A stretch of 64,000 nucleotides of DNA from Hyphomicrobiales bacterium. GTDB taxonomy: Bacteria; Pseudomonadota; Alphaproteobacteria; Rhizobiales; Rhizobiaceae. The DNA is taken from assembly GCA_900466475.1 (NCBI GenBank), contig UBMI01000004.1:62001-126000 (forward strand). Direction: 5' to 3'. Shown one piece after another: positions 9,788 to 18,383 of the stretch; within the stretch, counting starts at the first letter, position 1, and every line of letters starts with the position of its first letter. The translations under genes were made by a program, and so were the position numbers. The notes under the pieces are model-generated. The model was not told where the DNA came from and did not search any database. It saw nothing but the letters and a program-made list of their open reading frames with translations.

Positions 9788-10273
9788 ATGACCATCGCGA
9801 TCGGCGACAAGCTTCCTGCCGCCACCTTCAAGGAAAAAACCACCGACGGCCCGGTCGAAACCACCACCGAGCAACTGTTCGCCGGCAAGCGCGTCGTGCT
9901 CTTTGCCGTGCCGGGTGCCTTCACGCCTACCTGTTCGCTGAACCATCTGCCGGGCTATCTGGAAAACCGCGATGCCATTCTCGCCAAGGGCGTCGACGAT
10001 ATCGCCGTCCTTGCCGTCAACGACTGGCATGTCATGGGCGCCTGGGCGCAGTCCTCGGGCGGCCTTGGCAAGATCCACTTCCTCGCCGATTGGGATGCCG
10101 GCTTCACCAAGGCGGTCGGCCTCGATGCCGATCTTTCCGGAGGCGGCCTCGGCGTGCGCTCCAAGCGCTATTCGATGCTGGTCGAGAACGGTGTCGTGAA
10201 GTCGCTCAATGTCGAGGAATCGCCCGGGCAGGCGACGGTTTCCGGTGCCGCGGCGATGCTCGAGCAGCTCTGA
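9788..10273 (+). CDS. Peroxiredoxin (Prx5 type)
   Basis: 161 residues of the AhpC/TSA Prx5 subfamily. It reduces peroxides with a peroxidatic cysteine in VPGAFTPTCSLNHLPGY; the following NDWHVMGAWA is typical of Prx5/glutaredoxin-dependent enzymes. No signal peptide, so cytoplasmic. It has a good ribosome-binding site (GAGGAG, 6 nt before the ATG) and its own terminator. Confidence 0.94.
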   Translation: MTIAIGDKLPAATFKEKTTDGPVETTTEQLFAGKRVVLFAVPGAFTPTCSLNHLPGYLENRDAILAKGVDDIAVLAVNDWHVMGAWAQSSGGLGKIHFLADWDAGFTKAVGLDADLSGGGLGVRSKRYSMLVENGVVKSLNVEESPGQATVSGAAAMLEQL

Positions 10274-10298
10274 GCCGGAACCCATTGATGCTTGTGTG

Positions 10299-10325
10299 AA
10301 AGGCGCCTTCGGGCGCCTTTTTTAT
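10299..10325 (+). terminator. Rho-independent terminator after the peroxiredoxin gene
   Basis: Nine-base stem AAAGGCGCC / GGCGCCTTT around a TTCG tetraloop, followed by a T-rich tract. It insulates the peroxiredoxin from the zinc transporter operon. Confidence 0.92.
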
Positions 10326-10386
10326 TTGTCGTTGAAACAGGCGCCGATATGGCGCCGGTCGTCTTTGCCTCATTCTTGCCGCAATT

Positions 10387-10413
10387 GTTATAACATAACC
10401 GTAATGTTATTAC
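10387..10413. promoter_or_regulatory. Paired Zur-like palindromes before the zinc transporter
   Basis: Two adjacent 13-bp palindromes, GTTAT-aac-ATAAC (10387-10399) and GTAAT-gtt-ATTAC (10401-10413), one base apart. The sequence is AT-rich in a GC-rich region and resembles Zur/Fur-family boxes that control zinc uptake genes. They end 16 bp before the ATG of the first ORF, so a bound repressor would cover the promoter or ribosome-binding region. Assignment to Zur is by pattern and context only. Confidence 0.7.
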
Positions 10414-10429
10414 ATAAAAGGAATGAGCA

Positions 10430-10561
10430 ATGCCGACCGCCCCCCAACGTTTCGCCATCAGCAGCCTGCTCGGACAATCGGCGCTGCTGCGTGCCGGCGG
10501 CGCAATCATTATCGTTGCGCTCCTGTGGCTTGCGATCCGTTGGGCGATCCTGCTGCCATGA
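10430..10561 (+). CDS. 43-residue membrane peptide leading the zinc importer operon
   Basis: An ORF too short for standard calling. It begins MPTAPQRFAISSLLGQSALL and then has one strongly hydrophobic helix (GGAIIIVALLWLAIRWAILLP) ending at the stop, which overlaps the ATG of the ATPase gene (ATGA). It sits 16 bp after the paired palindromes and has AAGGAATGAGC upstream as a possible ribosome-binding site. It could be a small transporter subunit or accessory, or a leader peptide; I do not recognise a named family. Confidence 0.6.
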   Translation: MPTAPQRFAISSLLGQSALLRAGGAIIIVALLWLAIRWAILLP

Positions 10562-11298
10562 GCGCGCCGGTCATCCGCCTCCACAATCTGACAGTTTCCT
10601 ATGATCGCCACCCGGCGGTCCATCACCTCTCCGGCACGTTCCAGCCGGGGAGCCTGACGGCAATCGCCGGGCCGAACGGGGCGGGGAAATCCACGCTGCT
10701 GAAAGCGATCATGGGGGAACTGCGCCCGGCTGAGGGGCGAGTGGAGCACCGGCTGCAACGCGCCGATTTCGGTTACCTTCCGCAGGCAGCAGACATCAAC
10801 AGGCGCTTTCCGATCTCCGTTCTGGATACGGTGCTGCTCGGAAGCTGGCGCTCGGCCGGCGCTTTTGGCCGCGTTGCAAAACAGGACGGTATGCGCGCCC
10901 GCGCCGCGCTCGGCATCGTCGGACTGGAAGGCTTCGAGGCGCGCCACATCGGCTCGCTCTCGGCTGGCCAGTTCCAGCGCGTGCTCTTCGCCCGCCTGCT
11001 GTTGCAGGATGCCCGTGTCATCCTGCTCGATGAACCCTTCACCGCCATCGACGCCCGCACGACCAGGGACCTGCTCGATATCATCGCCCGCTGGCACGGC
11101 GACGGCCGGACAGTGATCGCCGTGCTCCACGATTTCGAGCAGGTGAGGGCGCATTTCCCGGAAACCCTGCTGCTCGCCCGCCGGCTGATCGGCTGGGGGA
11201 TGACGCAGGAGGTCATGTCGTCAGCCAATCTGCTTGAGGCTCGCGCCATGGCCGAACGTTGGGACGAGGATGCCGAAGCCTGCGAGCCGGCGGCATGA
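10558..11298 (+). CDS. znuC: Zinc ABC transporter ATP-binding protein
   Basis: 246 residues. Walker A GPNGAGKST (residues 38-46), ABC signature LSAGQFQR, and Walker B VILLDEPF followed by the H-loop VLHDFE. It belongs to the metal (Zn/Mn) ABC family. The ATG at 10558 overlaps the small ORF upstream and its stop overlaps znuB, so all four genes are translated as one unit. Zinc rather than manganese is inferred from the binding protein (znuA, below). Confidence 0.92.
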   Translation: MSAPVIRLHNLTVSYDRHPAVHHLSGTFQPGSLTAIAGPNGAGKSTLLKAIMGELRPAEGRVEHRLQRADFGYLPQAADINRRFPISVLDTVLLGSWRSAGAFGRVAKQDGMRARAALGIVGLEGFEARHIGSLSAGQFQRVLFARLLLQDARVILLDEPFTAIDARTTRDLLDIIARWHGDGRTVIAVLHDFEQVRAHFPETLLLARRLIGWGMTQEVMSSANLLEARAMAERWDEDAEACEPAA

Positions 11299-12167
11299 CG
11301 GCCTACGATATCTTCTTCGCTCCCTTTGCCGATTATGGCTTCATGCGCCGCGCGCTCGTCGCCTGCCTGTGCCTTGGTCTCGGCTCCGGTCCCATCGGCG
11401 TCTTCCTGATGCTGCGACGCATGAGCCTGATGGGAGACGCCATGAGCCATGCAGTGCTTCCGGGGGCGGCGATCGGCTATCTCGTTGCCGGCTCGCTGTC
11501 GCTGACTGCAATGGGCATTGGCGGACTTGTCGCTGGCCTTTCTGTCGCACTGCTGTCCGGCGTCGTCAGTCGCATGACCGTGCTTCAGGAAGACGCGAGC
11601 TTTGCGAGCTTCTATCTCGCCTCGCTGGCCCTCGGCGTGCTTATCGTCTCGCTGCGAGGCTCCAACATCGATCTGCTGCATGTGCTGTTCGGCACGATCC
11701 TTGCCATCGATGCACCGGCACTGACGCAGATCGGCACCATCACATCGGTTACCTTGCTGGCACTAGCGGTCATCTACCGACCTCTGGTCGCGGAATGTTT
11801 CGATCCGGGTTTCCTGCGTGCCGTCGCCGGGCGAGGCCCGGTCTATCATTTTCTCTTCCTTCTCTTGGTGGTGCTGAACCTTGTCGCGAGCTTCCAGGCG
11901 CTCGGCACGTTGATGGCCGTTGGCTTGATGATGCTGCCGGCGGCGATCGCCCAGCTCTGGTCGCGCAGTCTGCCGGCCATGATGATGACAGCAGCCGTCA
12001 GCGCCGCAGCTTCCGGCTATCTCGGCCTCATCGCGTCCTATCACCTCGAGCTTGCCTCCGGCCCAACGATCATCATGACGGCGGCGCTGTTTTACGGGCT
12101 CTCCATCTTCTTCGCGCCGTCGGGCCTTGCCCGACGTTTCTTCCCCCGCCCGCATCTGAAGGGCTGA
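11295..12167 (+). CDS. znuB: Zinc ABC transporter permease
   Basis: 290 residues, about eight hydrophobic helices, ABC-3 (metal permease) family: the segment LMGDAMSHAVLPGAAIGYLV is the conserved cytoplasmic coupling region. ATG 11295 overlaps the znuC stop (ATGA). It is followed 15 bp later by the binding-protein gene. Confidence 0.93.
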   Translation: MTAYDIFFAPFADYGFMRRALVACLCLGLGSGPIGVFLMLRRMSLMGDAMSHAVLPGAAIGYLVAGSLSLTAMGIGGLVAGLSVALLSGVVSRMTVLQEDASFASFYLASLALGVLIVSLRGSNIDLLHVLFGTILAIDAPALTQIGTITSVTLLALAVIYRPLVAECFDPGFLRAVAGRGPVYHFLFLLLVVLNLVASFQALGTLMAVGLMMLPAAIAQLWSRSLPAMMMTAAVSAAASGYLGLIASYHLELASGPTIIMTAALFYGLSIFFAPSGLARRFFPRPHLKG

Positions 12168-12182
12168 TCACAGGAGCCATCA

Positions 12183-13082
12183 ATGATATCCCGCAGACTG
12201 CTTCTCTCCGCCGCCTTGCCCGTGCTGATGGTGCTTTCAGCCGTGCCGGCTTCGGCCGAAACGCTGAAGGTCGTCGCTTCCTTCACCGTGCTTGCCGATG
12301 TCGTCCGCCAGGTCGGCGGCGATCACGTCAAGGTCACGAGTCTCGTCGGCCCGAACGGCGATCCCCATGAATTCGAGCCGTCGCCGGCCGATGCCAAAGC
12401 GCTGAACGCCGCAAAGGTCACCTTCGTCAGTGGCGAGGGGCTGGAAGGCTGGATGGATCGCCTCATCACCGCCTCCGGCTACAAGGGCAAACCCATCACG
12501 GTCTCCGAGGGCATCAACACCCGCACCATGGAAGAGGACGGAAAGACCGTCACCGATCCGCATGTCTGGAACAGCCCCGTGAACGTGAAGATCTGGGTCG
12601 CCAACATCGAAAAAGCGCTGTCCGCTGCCGATCCGGCCGATGCGGCAGCCTTCAAGGCCAATGCCGAAAAGTACACAAAGAAGCTCGACGAGCTGGATGC
12701 CTATGCCCATTCCAAGTTCGACAAGATCGCCGATAACAGCCGCAAGGTGCTGACCAGCCACGATGCTTTCGGTTACTTCGGCCGGGAGTATAATGTCAGC
12801 TTCCTGGCGCCACTCGGACTTTCGACTGAAAGTGAAGCGTCCGCCGCTGACGTCGCCAAGCTGATTGAGCAGATCAAGCAGGAGCGCGTGAAGACTTACT
12901 TCTTCGAAAACTCGAACGATCCGCGGCTCGTCAAACAGGTTGCCACCGCCACCGGAGCCAAACCGGGCGGTGAGCTTTACGTCGAATCGTTGTCGGACAC
13001 CAAAGGCCCGGCGCCGACCTACGAGAAGATGTTCCGCTACAATGTTGACCAGCTCTCCGCCGCGATGGCGAAATCGAGCTGA
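12183..13082 (+). CDS. znuA: Zinc ABC transporter substrate-binding protein (short-loop type)
   Basis: 299 residues with a signal peptide (cleavage near ASAET). The A-1/ZnuA metal ligands are visible: H62 (GDPHEFEPSP), H127 (DPHVWNSP), H193 (SHDAFGYF), and probable D272 (LSDTKGP). The third ligand is His, as in zinc-type proteins, rather than the Glu of manganese-type MntC/PsaA. The loop before H127 (about residues 111-125) contains no histidine run, unlike the His-rich loop of E. coli ZnuA. It resembles the short-loop AztC type; exact metal unproved. Confidence 0.87.
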   Translation: MISRRLLLSAALPVLMVLSAVPASAETLKVVASFTVLADVVRQVGGDHVKVTSLVGPNGDPHEFEPSPADAKALNAAKVTFVSGEGLEGWMDRLITASGYKGKPITVSEGINTRTMEEDGKTVTDPHVWNSPVNVKIWVANIEKALSAADPADAAAFKANAEKYTKKLDELDAYAHSKFDKIADNSRKVLTSHDAFGYFGREYNVSFLAPLGLSTESEASAADVAKLIEQIKQERVKTYFFENSNDPRLVKQVATATGAKPGGELYVESLSDTKGPAPTYEKMFRYNVDQLSAAMAKSS

Positions 13083-13092
13083 TCAAGGAATA

Positions 13093-13401
13093 TTAGAGAA
13101 CCAGATCGAAGACGAGGAGGCCGGCCAGGCCTCCATCCGTTGACGTGACGATACGCTCGCCGACGGCCACATGCTCGGGATGCACGAGATAGGTATCCCG
13201 GGCCTCCGGGCTCTCGAAGGTCACTGCAAATCCGTCGACGAAGCCGCCATGCAGCCCCTCGGGTGAAACATTCGGCCCGTATTTGATATCCAGAATGCCT
13301 GGAATTACCTGCTTCAGCGCCATGATGGCGTCGAATAGCGCCTGCTTGTCATCTGGTGTCATGGCGCTCTTCAGCCGCATGAATACGCAATGCAGGATCA
13401 T
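13093..13401 (-). CDS. Dabb (stress-responsive A/B barrel) family protein
   Basis: 102 residues, start chosen at MILHCVFMRLKSAMT (13401); the longer frame to 13497 has no family similarity. Dabb proteins are small dimeric ferredoxin-like barrels that bind diverse ligands; the pattern here is the N-terminal HCVF strand, IPGILDIKYGPN, and VDGFAVTFESPEARDTYLVHPEH. Specific role unknown. It converges on the zinc transporter operon with only 10 bp between the stops. Confidence 0.8.
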   Translation of the reverse strand: MILHCVFMRLKSAMTPDDKQALFDAIMALKQVIPGILDIKYGPNVSPEGLHGGFVDGFAVTFESPEARDTYLVHPEHVAVGERIVTSTDGGLAGLLVFDLVL

Positions 13402-13503
13402 AAGGGGCCTCCCGGTTGTGTTTTCGGGCAGAATAACTGTCATGGCCGGGAGGGCAAGGCGGTAAACCGCGTCCTCCCCGCATTCCTCTGTGGGCAAATC
13501 CGC

Positions 13504-16416
13504 TCAGGCCCGCTTCGTCAGCGGAAACCGTTCCCTCAGCAGTCGCAGCACCGATTCCGACGGCATCGGCGGACCGAAGAGATAGCTCTGGCCATAGCTG
13601 CAGCCCATCTTGGCAAGCTCGATCGCATCCTCGTTGGATTCGATGCCCTCGGCGACCACCTTCATCTCGAGCTCGCGCGCCATGGAGATCACCGATCTCA
13701 GCACGGTTGCCTTCTTGTCGCTGTTGTCACGCACCAGCGCCTTGTCGAGCTTGATCGTATCGAAGGGGAAGCGGGTGAGATAGGCAAGCGAAGAATAGCC
13801 TGTGCCGAAATCGTCAAGCGCCAGGCCAAGGCCTGCTTCCTTCAGCTTCTGCAGAACGAGACGGGCCTGTTCCGGATTTTCCATCACCATGGATTCCGTC
13901 AGTTCCAGTTTCAGCCTTGAAGGATCGCAATGGGTTTTCGCCAGCACCGAGCGGACGTCGTCGTAAAGCTCGTTGTTGAGAAGCTGCACGCTGGAGAGGT
14001 TGATGGAGACGAAGATCGGTAGTTCGCCGGTCTGGTTCTGCCACCCCATCAGGTCGTTGGTCGCCTGTTCCAGCGCGAAGATGCCGAGCGCGCCGATGAT
14101 GTCGGAAGCTTCGGCGATCGGGATGAATTCCGAGGGCGGGATATTGCCGCGTTTGGGATGTTCCCAACGCATCAGCGCCTCGAAACCGGCAATCTCGACA
14201 TCCTCCAGCCGCGCGATCGGCTGGTAGACCATCGAAAGTTCCTTGCGTTCGATGGCGCGGCGCAGATCCGATTCAAGCTGTAGGCGGTCGGTGCCGAAAT
14301 CGCGGAAGGCCGGCTGGAAAGGCTCGACGCGGTTGCCACCGGCGCGCTTGGCACGATACATGGCAAGCTCGGCGTCGCTGAGCAGGCCGGATGCACTTTC
14401 CTGCTGGTCCACCCAGGAGGTAAGGCCGATCGAGGCGGTCAGGATGATCTCGCGGTTGGAGAAATTGATCGGTACCATGATCGCCTTGCTCATCGCATCG
14501 GCGAAATCGGCGACCTTGGCCGGATCGTGCTCGGAAACAAGGATGAGACCGAACTGGTCGCCCGAGAGACGCGCCAGCGTATCCTGCGGTTTCAGAAGCC
14601 GGCGGAGACGCCGGGTGAGTGCGATCAGGATATTGTCGCCCGCGGCCACTCCGAGCGAATCGTTGACCAGCTTGTAGCGGTCGATGTCGATCACCATCAC
14701 GGTCGGGCGTAGCGTCTCGCCACCCGGTGCCAGCGTCAGCACTGACTGCAGGCGATCTATCAAGACCTGCCGGTTCGGCAGGCCCGTCAGGTTGTCGTGC
14801 AGCGCATCGTGCAGCAGCCGCTCGACGGAATTCTTCTGCTCGGTCACATCGACGATCGTGCCGACGCAGCGAATGATCTCGCCGTTCGAGCCGAGCACCG
14901 GCCGGGCGCGGATCAGCAGCCAATGGAAATGACCGTCTTCGGCGCGGATGCGGAACTCGTGGTTCAGACGGCCGCGGCGATGTTCCAGCAGCACGTCTAG
15001 CGTGGCGCGAAAGCGGTCGCGGTCATCGGGGTGCAGCCGCGGCAGCCAGTTGCGCGCCGCGCCATGCATTGTGCCCGGCGAAAGCCCGAGTTTTACGGAA
15101 ACATCGGGAATGGTGACGACACGGTCGCGCGCTACGTCCCAGTCCCAGACCATGTCGCCAGAGCCCGTCAGCGCCAGCGACTGGCGTTCGAGATCGGAGA
15201 ACAGGCCCTGCTGGAAGGCGCCGCCAGCAAAGGCGTGCTGCATGACCGTGAAACCGATCAGGAGCACGATGAGGACGAGACCGCCGCCGAGTGCGGGCTG
15301 AATGATGTCATTGTCGAGCCGGCCGGTGATCGTCATCCACGCGCCAAACAGCCACACAAGCGTCAGCGCCCAGGCAGGCACAAGCAGGATGGCGCGGTCA
15401 TAGCGGTTGAAGCCGAGGTAGATGATCAGCAGGAGGCCGGTCGCCGCCGTCAGTGCGAAGGAGAGCCGAGCAATGCCGGCCGCAATCGACGGATCATAGA
15501 TCGCAACGCCGAAGAGCAGCGCAAGACCCAGCACCCAGGCAAGCGTGGCGTAACCCAGATGCACATGCCATCGGTTGAGATTGAGATAGGTGAAGAGGAA
15601 GATCACGAAACTCGAGGCGAGCGCCACCTCCGCACAGGCACGCCATATTCGTTGATCCGCCGAGGCGACGCTGATCAGCTTTCCGAGGAAGCCGAAGTCG
15701 ACGCAGATATAGCCGAGCACCGCCCAGGCCAGTGCCGCCGTCGCCGGCAACATCGAGGTTCCCTTGACGACGAAAAGGATGGTCAGGAAAACCGCCAGCA
15801 GACCGGCAATGCCGAGTACGATGCCGCGATAGAGCGTGAAAGCGTTGATCGTGTCCTTGTAAGCATCCGGCTCCCACAGATAGATCTGCGGCAGGTCGGG
15901 TGTCGCAAGCTCAGCCACGAAGGTGATGACGGCACCGGGGTTCAGCGTGATGCGGAAGACGTCAGCTTCGTCGCTCGGCTGGCGGTCGAGCGCAAAACCT
16001 TCGCTGGGGGTAATGGCAATGATGCGCTGCGAGCCGAGATCGGGCCAGAACAGCTTGGAATTGACGAGACGGAAGTGCGGCGCGACGATGACGCGCTCAA
16101 GCTGCTCTTCCGAGACATTGGCAAGCGCAAAGACTGCCCAGTCGCCCTGATGGTTTTCCGAACTTGCGCGCACTTCGATACGCCGGCGGATACCATCGGC
16201 GCCGGCCGCGGTGGAAACCTGGAAGGCTTCGCCCTGGTTGGCGTAGATTTCGGTCGTGGCAGTCAGGTCCAGCGCAGTATCGTCGCGGGAAATCTTCACC
16301 GGCTCGGCCGCCTGCACGGTTCCCGCCGCAAGGGCGAATACCGACAGGAGAAGGGCTGCGATCACCGTGATCACTCGTCCGGACGGTGACGTCAGCAGCA
16401 TGCGGTCTTTGTTCAT
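13504..16416 (-). CDS. Membrane PAS-GGDEF-EAL cyclic-di-GMP protein
   Basis: 970 residues: signal peptide (to about 37), a periplasmic domain of the 7TMR-DISM type (about 40-180), seven helices (about 195-400), a PAS domain (about 420-540, ending VGTIVDVTEQ), GGDEF (about 550-705) and EAL (about 715-965). The GGDEF active site is degenerate (LSGDQFGLIL instead of GGDEF), so cyclase activity is doubtful. The EAL site looks intact: FEALMRWEHP, NLSSVQL, ELTESM, LDDFGTGYSS, IKLDK, VAEGIES. I infer a phosphodiesterase regulated by an external signal. The GNAT gene upstream ends with an ATGA overlap, so they are cotranscribed. Confidence 0.93.
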   Translation of the reverse strand: MNKDRMLLTSPSGRVITVIAALLLSVFALAAGTVQAAEPVKISRDDTALDLTATTEIYANQGEAFQVSTAAGADGIRRRIEVRASSENHQGDWAVFALANVSEEQLERVIVAPHFRLVNSKLFWPDLGSQRIIAITPSEGFALDRQPSDEADVFRITLNPGAVITFVAELATPDLPQIYLWEPDAYKDTINAFTLYRGIVLGIAGLLAVFLTILFVVKGTSMLPATAALAWAVLGYICVDFGFLGKLISVASADQRIWRACAEVALASSFVIFLFTYLNLNRWHVHLGYATLAWVLGLALLFGVAIYDPSIAAGIARLSFALTAATGLLLIIYLGFNRYDRAILLVPAWALTLVWLFGAWMTITGRLDNDIIQPALGGGLVLIVLLIGFTVMQHAFAGGAFQQGLFSDLERQSLALTGSGDMVWDWDVARDRVVTIPDVSVKLGLSPGTMHGAARNWLPRLHPDDRDRFRATLDVLLEHRRGRLNHEFRIRAEDGHFHWLLIRARPVLGSNGEIIRCVGTIVDVTEQKNSVERLLHDALHDNLTGLPNRQVLIDRLQSVLTLAPGGETLRPTVMVIDIDRYKLVNDSLGVAAGDNILIALTRRLRRLLKPQDTLARLSGDQFGLILVSEHDPAKVADFADAMSKAIMVPINFSNREIILTASIGLTSWVDQQESASGLLSDAELAMYRAKRAGGNRVEPFQPAFRDFGTDRLQLESDLRRAIERKELSMVYQPIARLEDVEIAGFEALMRWEHPKRGNIPPSEFIPIAEASDIIGALGIFALEQATNDLMGWQNQTGELPIFVSINLSSVQLLNNELYDDVRSVLAKTHCDPSRLKLELTESMVMENPEQARLVLQKLKEAGLGLALDDFGTGYSSLAYLTRFPFDTIKLDKALVRDNSDKKATVLRSVISMARELEMKVVAEGIESNEDAIELAKMGCSYGQSYLFGPPMPSESVLRLLRERFPLTKRA

Positions 16417-17027
16417 CGGCTGTTGGGTTTCCTGCCTGTATCCGCGTCACTGGCCAGACGTGAAAACATCACGTGATCATGCCACTGACCGTTGATCTTC
16501 AAATATCCGCGCAGGTAGCCTTCCCGCTGGAACCCGGCTTTCTCAAGCAGGCGAATGCTCCGTGCATTGTCTGGAATACAGGCTGCTTCAATACGGTGCA
16601 ACTCAAGCCCGGCGAAGATATAAGGAATAACCAGTTGAAGTGCGGCAAACATATGGCCCTGGCCGGCAAAACGCTCGCCCATCCAATAGCCGATCATGCA
16701 GCTTTGGGCCGCACCCCGGCGGATATAGCCGATGGTGACGCCGCCAACGAGCGTCATGTCCTTTCTTAGAAAAATGAAGAGCGGGACTGCCTGTCCCGAA
16801 GCATATTCCTGTTTGCCGCGGATCACTCGGGCGCGAAACGATCCCTCGGTCAGCTCGTCGCGCCGCCATGTCGGCTCCCAGGGCTCCAGAAATCGGCGGC
16901 TATCGGCGCGAAGCCGGTGCCACTGGCTGAAATCCTGATAGCGCGGCAGGCGCAGGACATATTTATCGTTTTCGAGTTCGACCGCTTCAGGCTGTCGCGA
17001 TAGGAACCGAAAAACCGATTTTGGCAT
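16413..17027 (-). CDS. GNAT family N-acetyltransferase (RimJ-like)
   Basis: About 204 residues of the RimJ/RimL type: acceptor region LVGGVTIGYIRRG, acetyl-CoA loop MGERFAGQGHMFAAL, and RIEAACIPDNARSIRLLEKAGF near the end. ATG 17027 is preferred over the in-frame TTG at 17045 because GAGG lies 8 nt before it. It is in an operon with the EAL gene (ATGA overlap) and possibly the M16 peptidase gene upstream. Substrate could be the N-terminus of a ribosomal protein or another amine; unknown. Confidence 0.88.
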   Translation of the reverse strand: MPKSVFRFLSRQPEAVELENDKYVLRLPRYQDFSQWHRLRADSRRFLEPWEPTWRRDELTEGSFRARVIRGKQEYASGQAVPLFIFLRKDMTLVGGVTIGYIRRGAAQSCMIGYWMGERFAGQGHMFAALQLVIPYIFAGLELHRIEAACIPDNARSIRLLEKAGFQREGYLRGYLKINGQWHDHVMFSRLASDADTGRKPNSR

Positions 17028-17057
17028 CGATACCCCTCGGCGCAACGGATGTGTCGG

Positions 17058-18356
17058 TCAGAGGCTCGCCTGCTTCGTCTTCGGTGCCGGGACCGAAAGC
17101 GAGGCGGTGATGTCTTCCATCGGGGCAAGCTGCTCGAGCGGACCGATCGCCGAAAGCGTCGGAACGGTGTCGTAGAACAGGCGACCCGCTAGGTCGGTCA
17201 GACGCTCTATGGTGATGCCTTCCAAGCGCTCCATCATCTCCGGATTGGAGATCGGGCGACCGTAGAGCATCATCTGCCGGGCGACCTGGCCGGCACGGGC
17301 GGCGGGGCTTTCCTGGCCCATGAGAAGCTGGGCGCGGATTTGCGCGCGGGCGCGCTCGATTTCCTTCTGATGGATGCTGTCGGCCGACTTGTGCAACTCG
17401 TCGATGATGACGGGCACCAGTTCCGGCAGGTTCTCACCGCCGGTTGCGGCATGAATGCCGAAGATGCCGGTATCGGAAAAGCCCCAGTGGAAGGCGTAGA
17501 CCGAATAACAGAGGCCGCGGAATTCGCGCACTTCCTGGAAGAGGCGGGAAGACATGCCGCCGCCGAGGATATTCGCGAGGATCTGAGAGCAGTAGAAATC
17601 GCGGGCGTGGTAGGCCTTGCCCTCGAAGCCGAGCAGGATCTGCGCGTCCATGAGGTCGCGCGGCTCGCGCACATTGCCGCCGATGTAGCGCGCTGGCTCC
17701 ATGACCGGCGGCGCATTGGGCGTGGTCGGCAGGCTGGCGAAGCGGTCTTCGACCAAGCGAACGAATTCGTCATGCTCGACGGCGCCCGCCGCCACCACGA
17801 ACATCCGGTCGGTCGTGTAGTTGCGGCCGAGATAGGTGCGGATCTGCTGCGGCGTGAAGGAAACGACGGTTTCCGGCGTGCCGAGGATTGGTCTCCCGAG
17901 CGTCTGGCCGCGATAGGCAACCTCGGAGAAGCGGTCGAAGACGACGTCGTCGGGCGTGTCGTTGGCCGCGTTGATCTCCTGCAGGATGACCTGCTTCTCG
18001 CGCTCCAGCTCTTCTTCCTCGAAGGCGGATTCCGTCAGGATATCGGCGAGGATATCGACGGCGAGCGGTACATGATCCTTCAGGACACGGGCATAATAAG
18101 AGGTCGTTTCGGTGGAGGTCGCAGCGTTCACTTCGCCGCCGACATCCTCGATTTCCTCGGCGATCTCACGGGCGGAGCGGCGTGCCGTTCCCTTGAAGGC
18201 CATGTGTTCGAGCAGGTGGGCAATACCGTGTTCGTCTTCCGTCTCGTTACGCGAACCTGATTTGATCCAGACTCCGAGCGCAGCGCTTTCAAGGTGCGGC
18301 ATGGTCTGTGTGACTACTGTCAGCCCGGATTTGAGCCGGGTGCACTCAACTGTCAT
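17058..18356 (-). CDS. M16 family zinc peptidase (processing peptidase-like)
   Basis: 432 residues. The inverted zinc motif HxxEH is present as HLLEHMAFKGT (H47, E50, H51), with a downstream acidic zinc ligand in EREKQVILQEINAANDTPDD. The family resembles mitochondrial processing peptidase beta and bacterial PqqL-like proteases. The second half carries the inactive M16 domain (LLGFEGKAYHARDF, GGGMSSRLFQEVREFRGLCY). No signal peptide is evident. It is 27 bp downstream of thrC in the same direction, the usual arrangement in this group of bacteria. Confidence 0.95.
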   Translation of the reverse strand: MTVECTRLKSGLTVVTQTMPHLESAALGVWIKSGSRNETEDEHGIAHLLEHMAFKGTARRSAREIAEEIEDVGGEVNAATSTETTSYYARVLKDHVPLAVDILADILTESAFEEEELEREKQVILQEINAANDTPDDVVFDRFSEVAYRGQTLGRPILGTPETVVSFTPQQIRTYLGRNYTTDRMFVVAAGAVEHDEFVRLVEDRFASLPTTPNAPPVMEPARYIGGNVREPRDLMDAQILLGFEGKAYHARDFYCSQILANILGGGMSSRLFQEVREFRGLCYSVYAFHWGFSDTGIFGIHAATGGENLPELVPVIIDELHKSADSIHQKEIERARAQIRAQLLMGQESPAARAGQVARQMMLYGRPISNPEMMERLEGITIERLTDLAGRLFYDTVPTLSAIGPLEQLAPMEDITASLSVPAPKTKQASL

Positions 18357-18383
18357 GTGCTATCTTTCTGCGCTTGCCGTCAT

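Noticed and set aside
15031..16389. A 452-residue open frame on the plus strand inside the c-di-GMP gene
   Set aside because: Lies wholly antisense to a gene with clear domains and its composition (His/Arg/Asp-rich) is that of a shadow frame.
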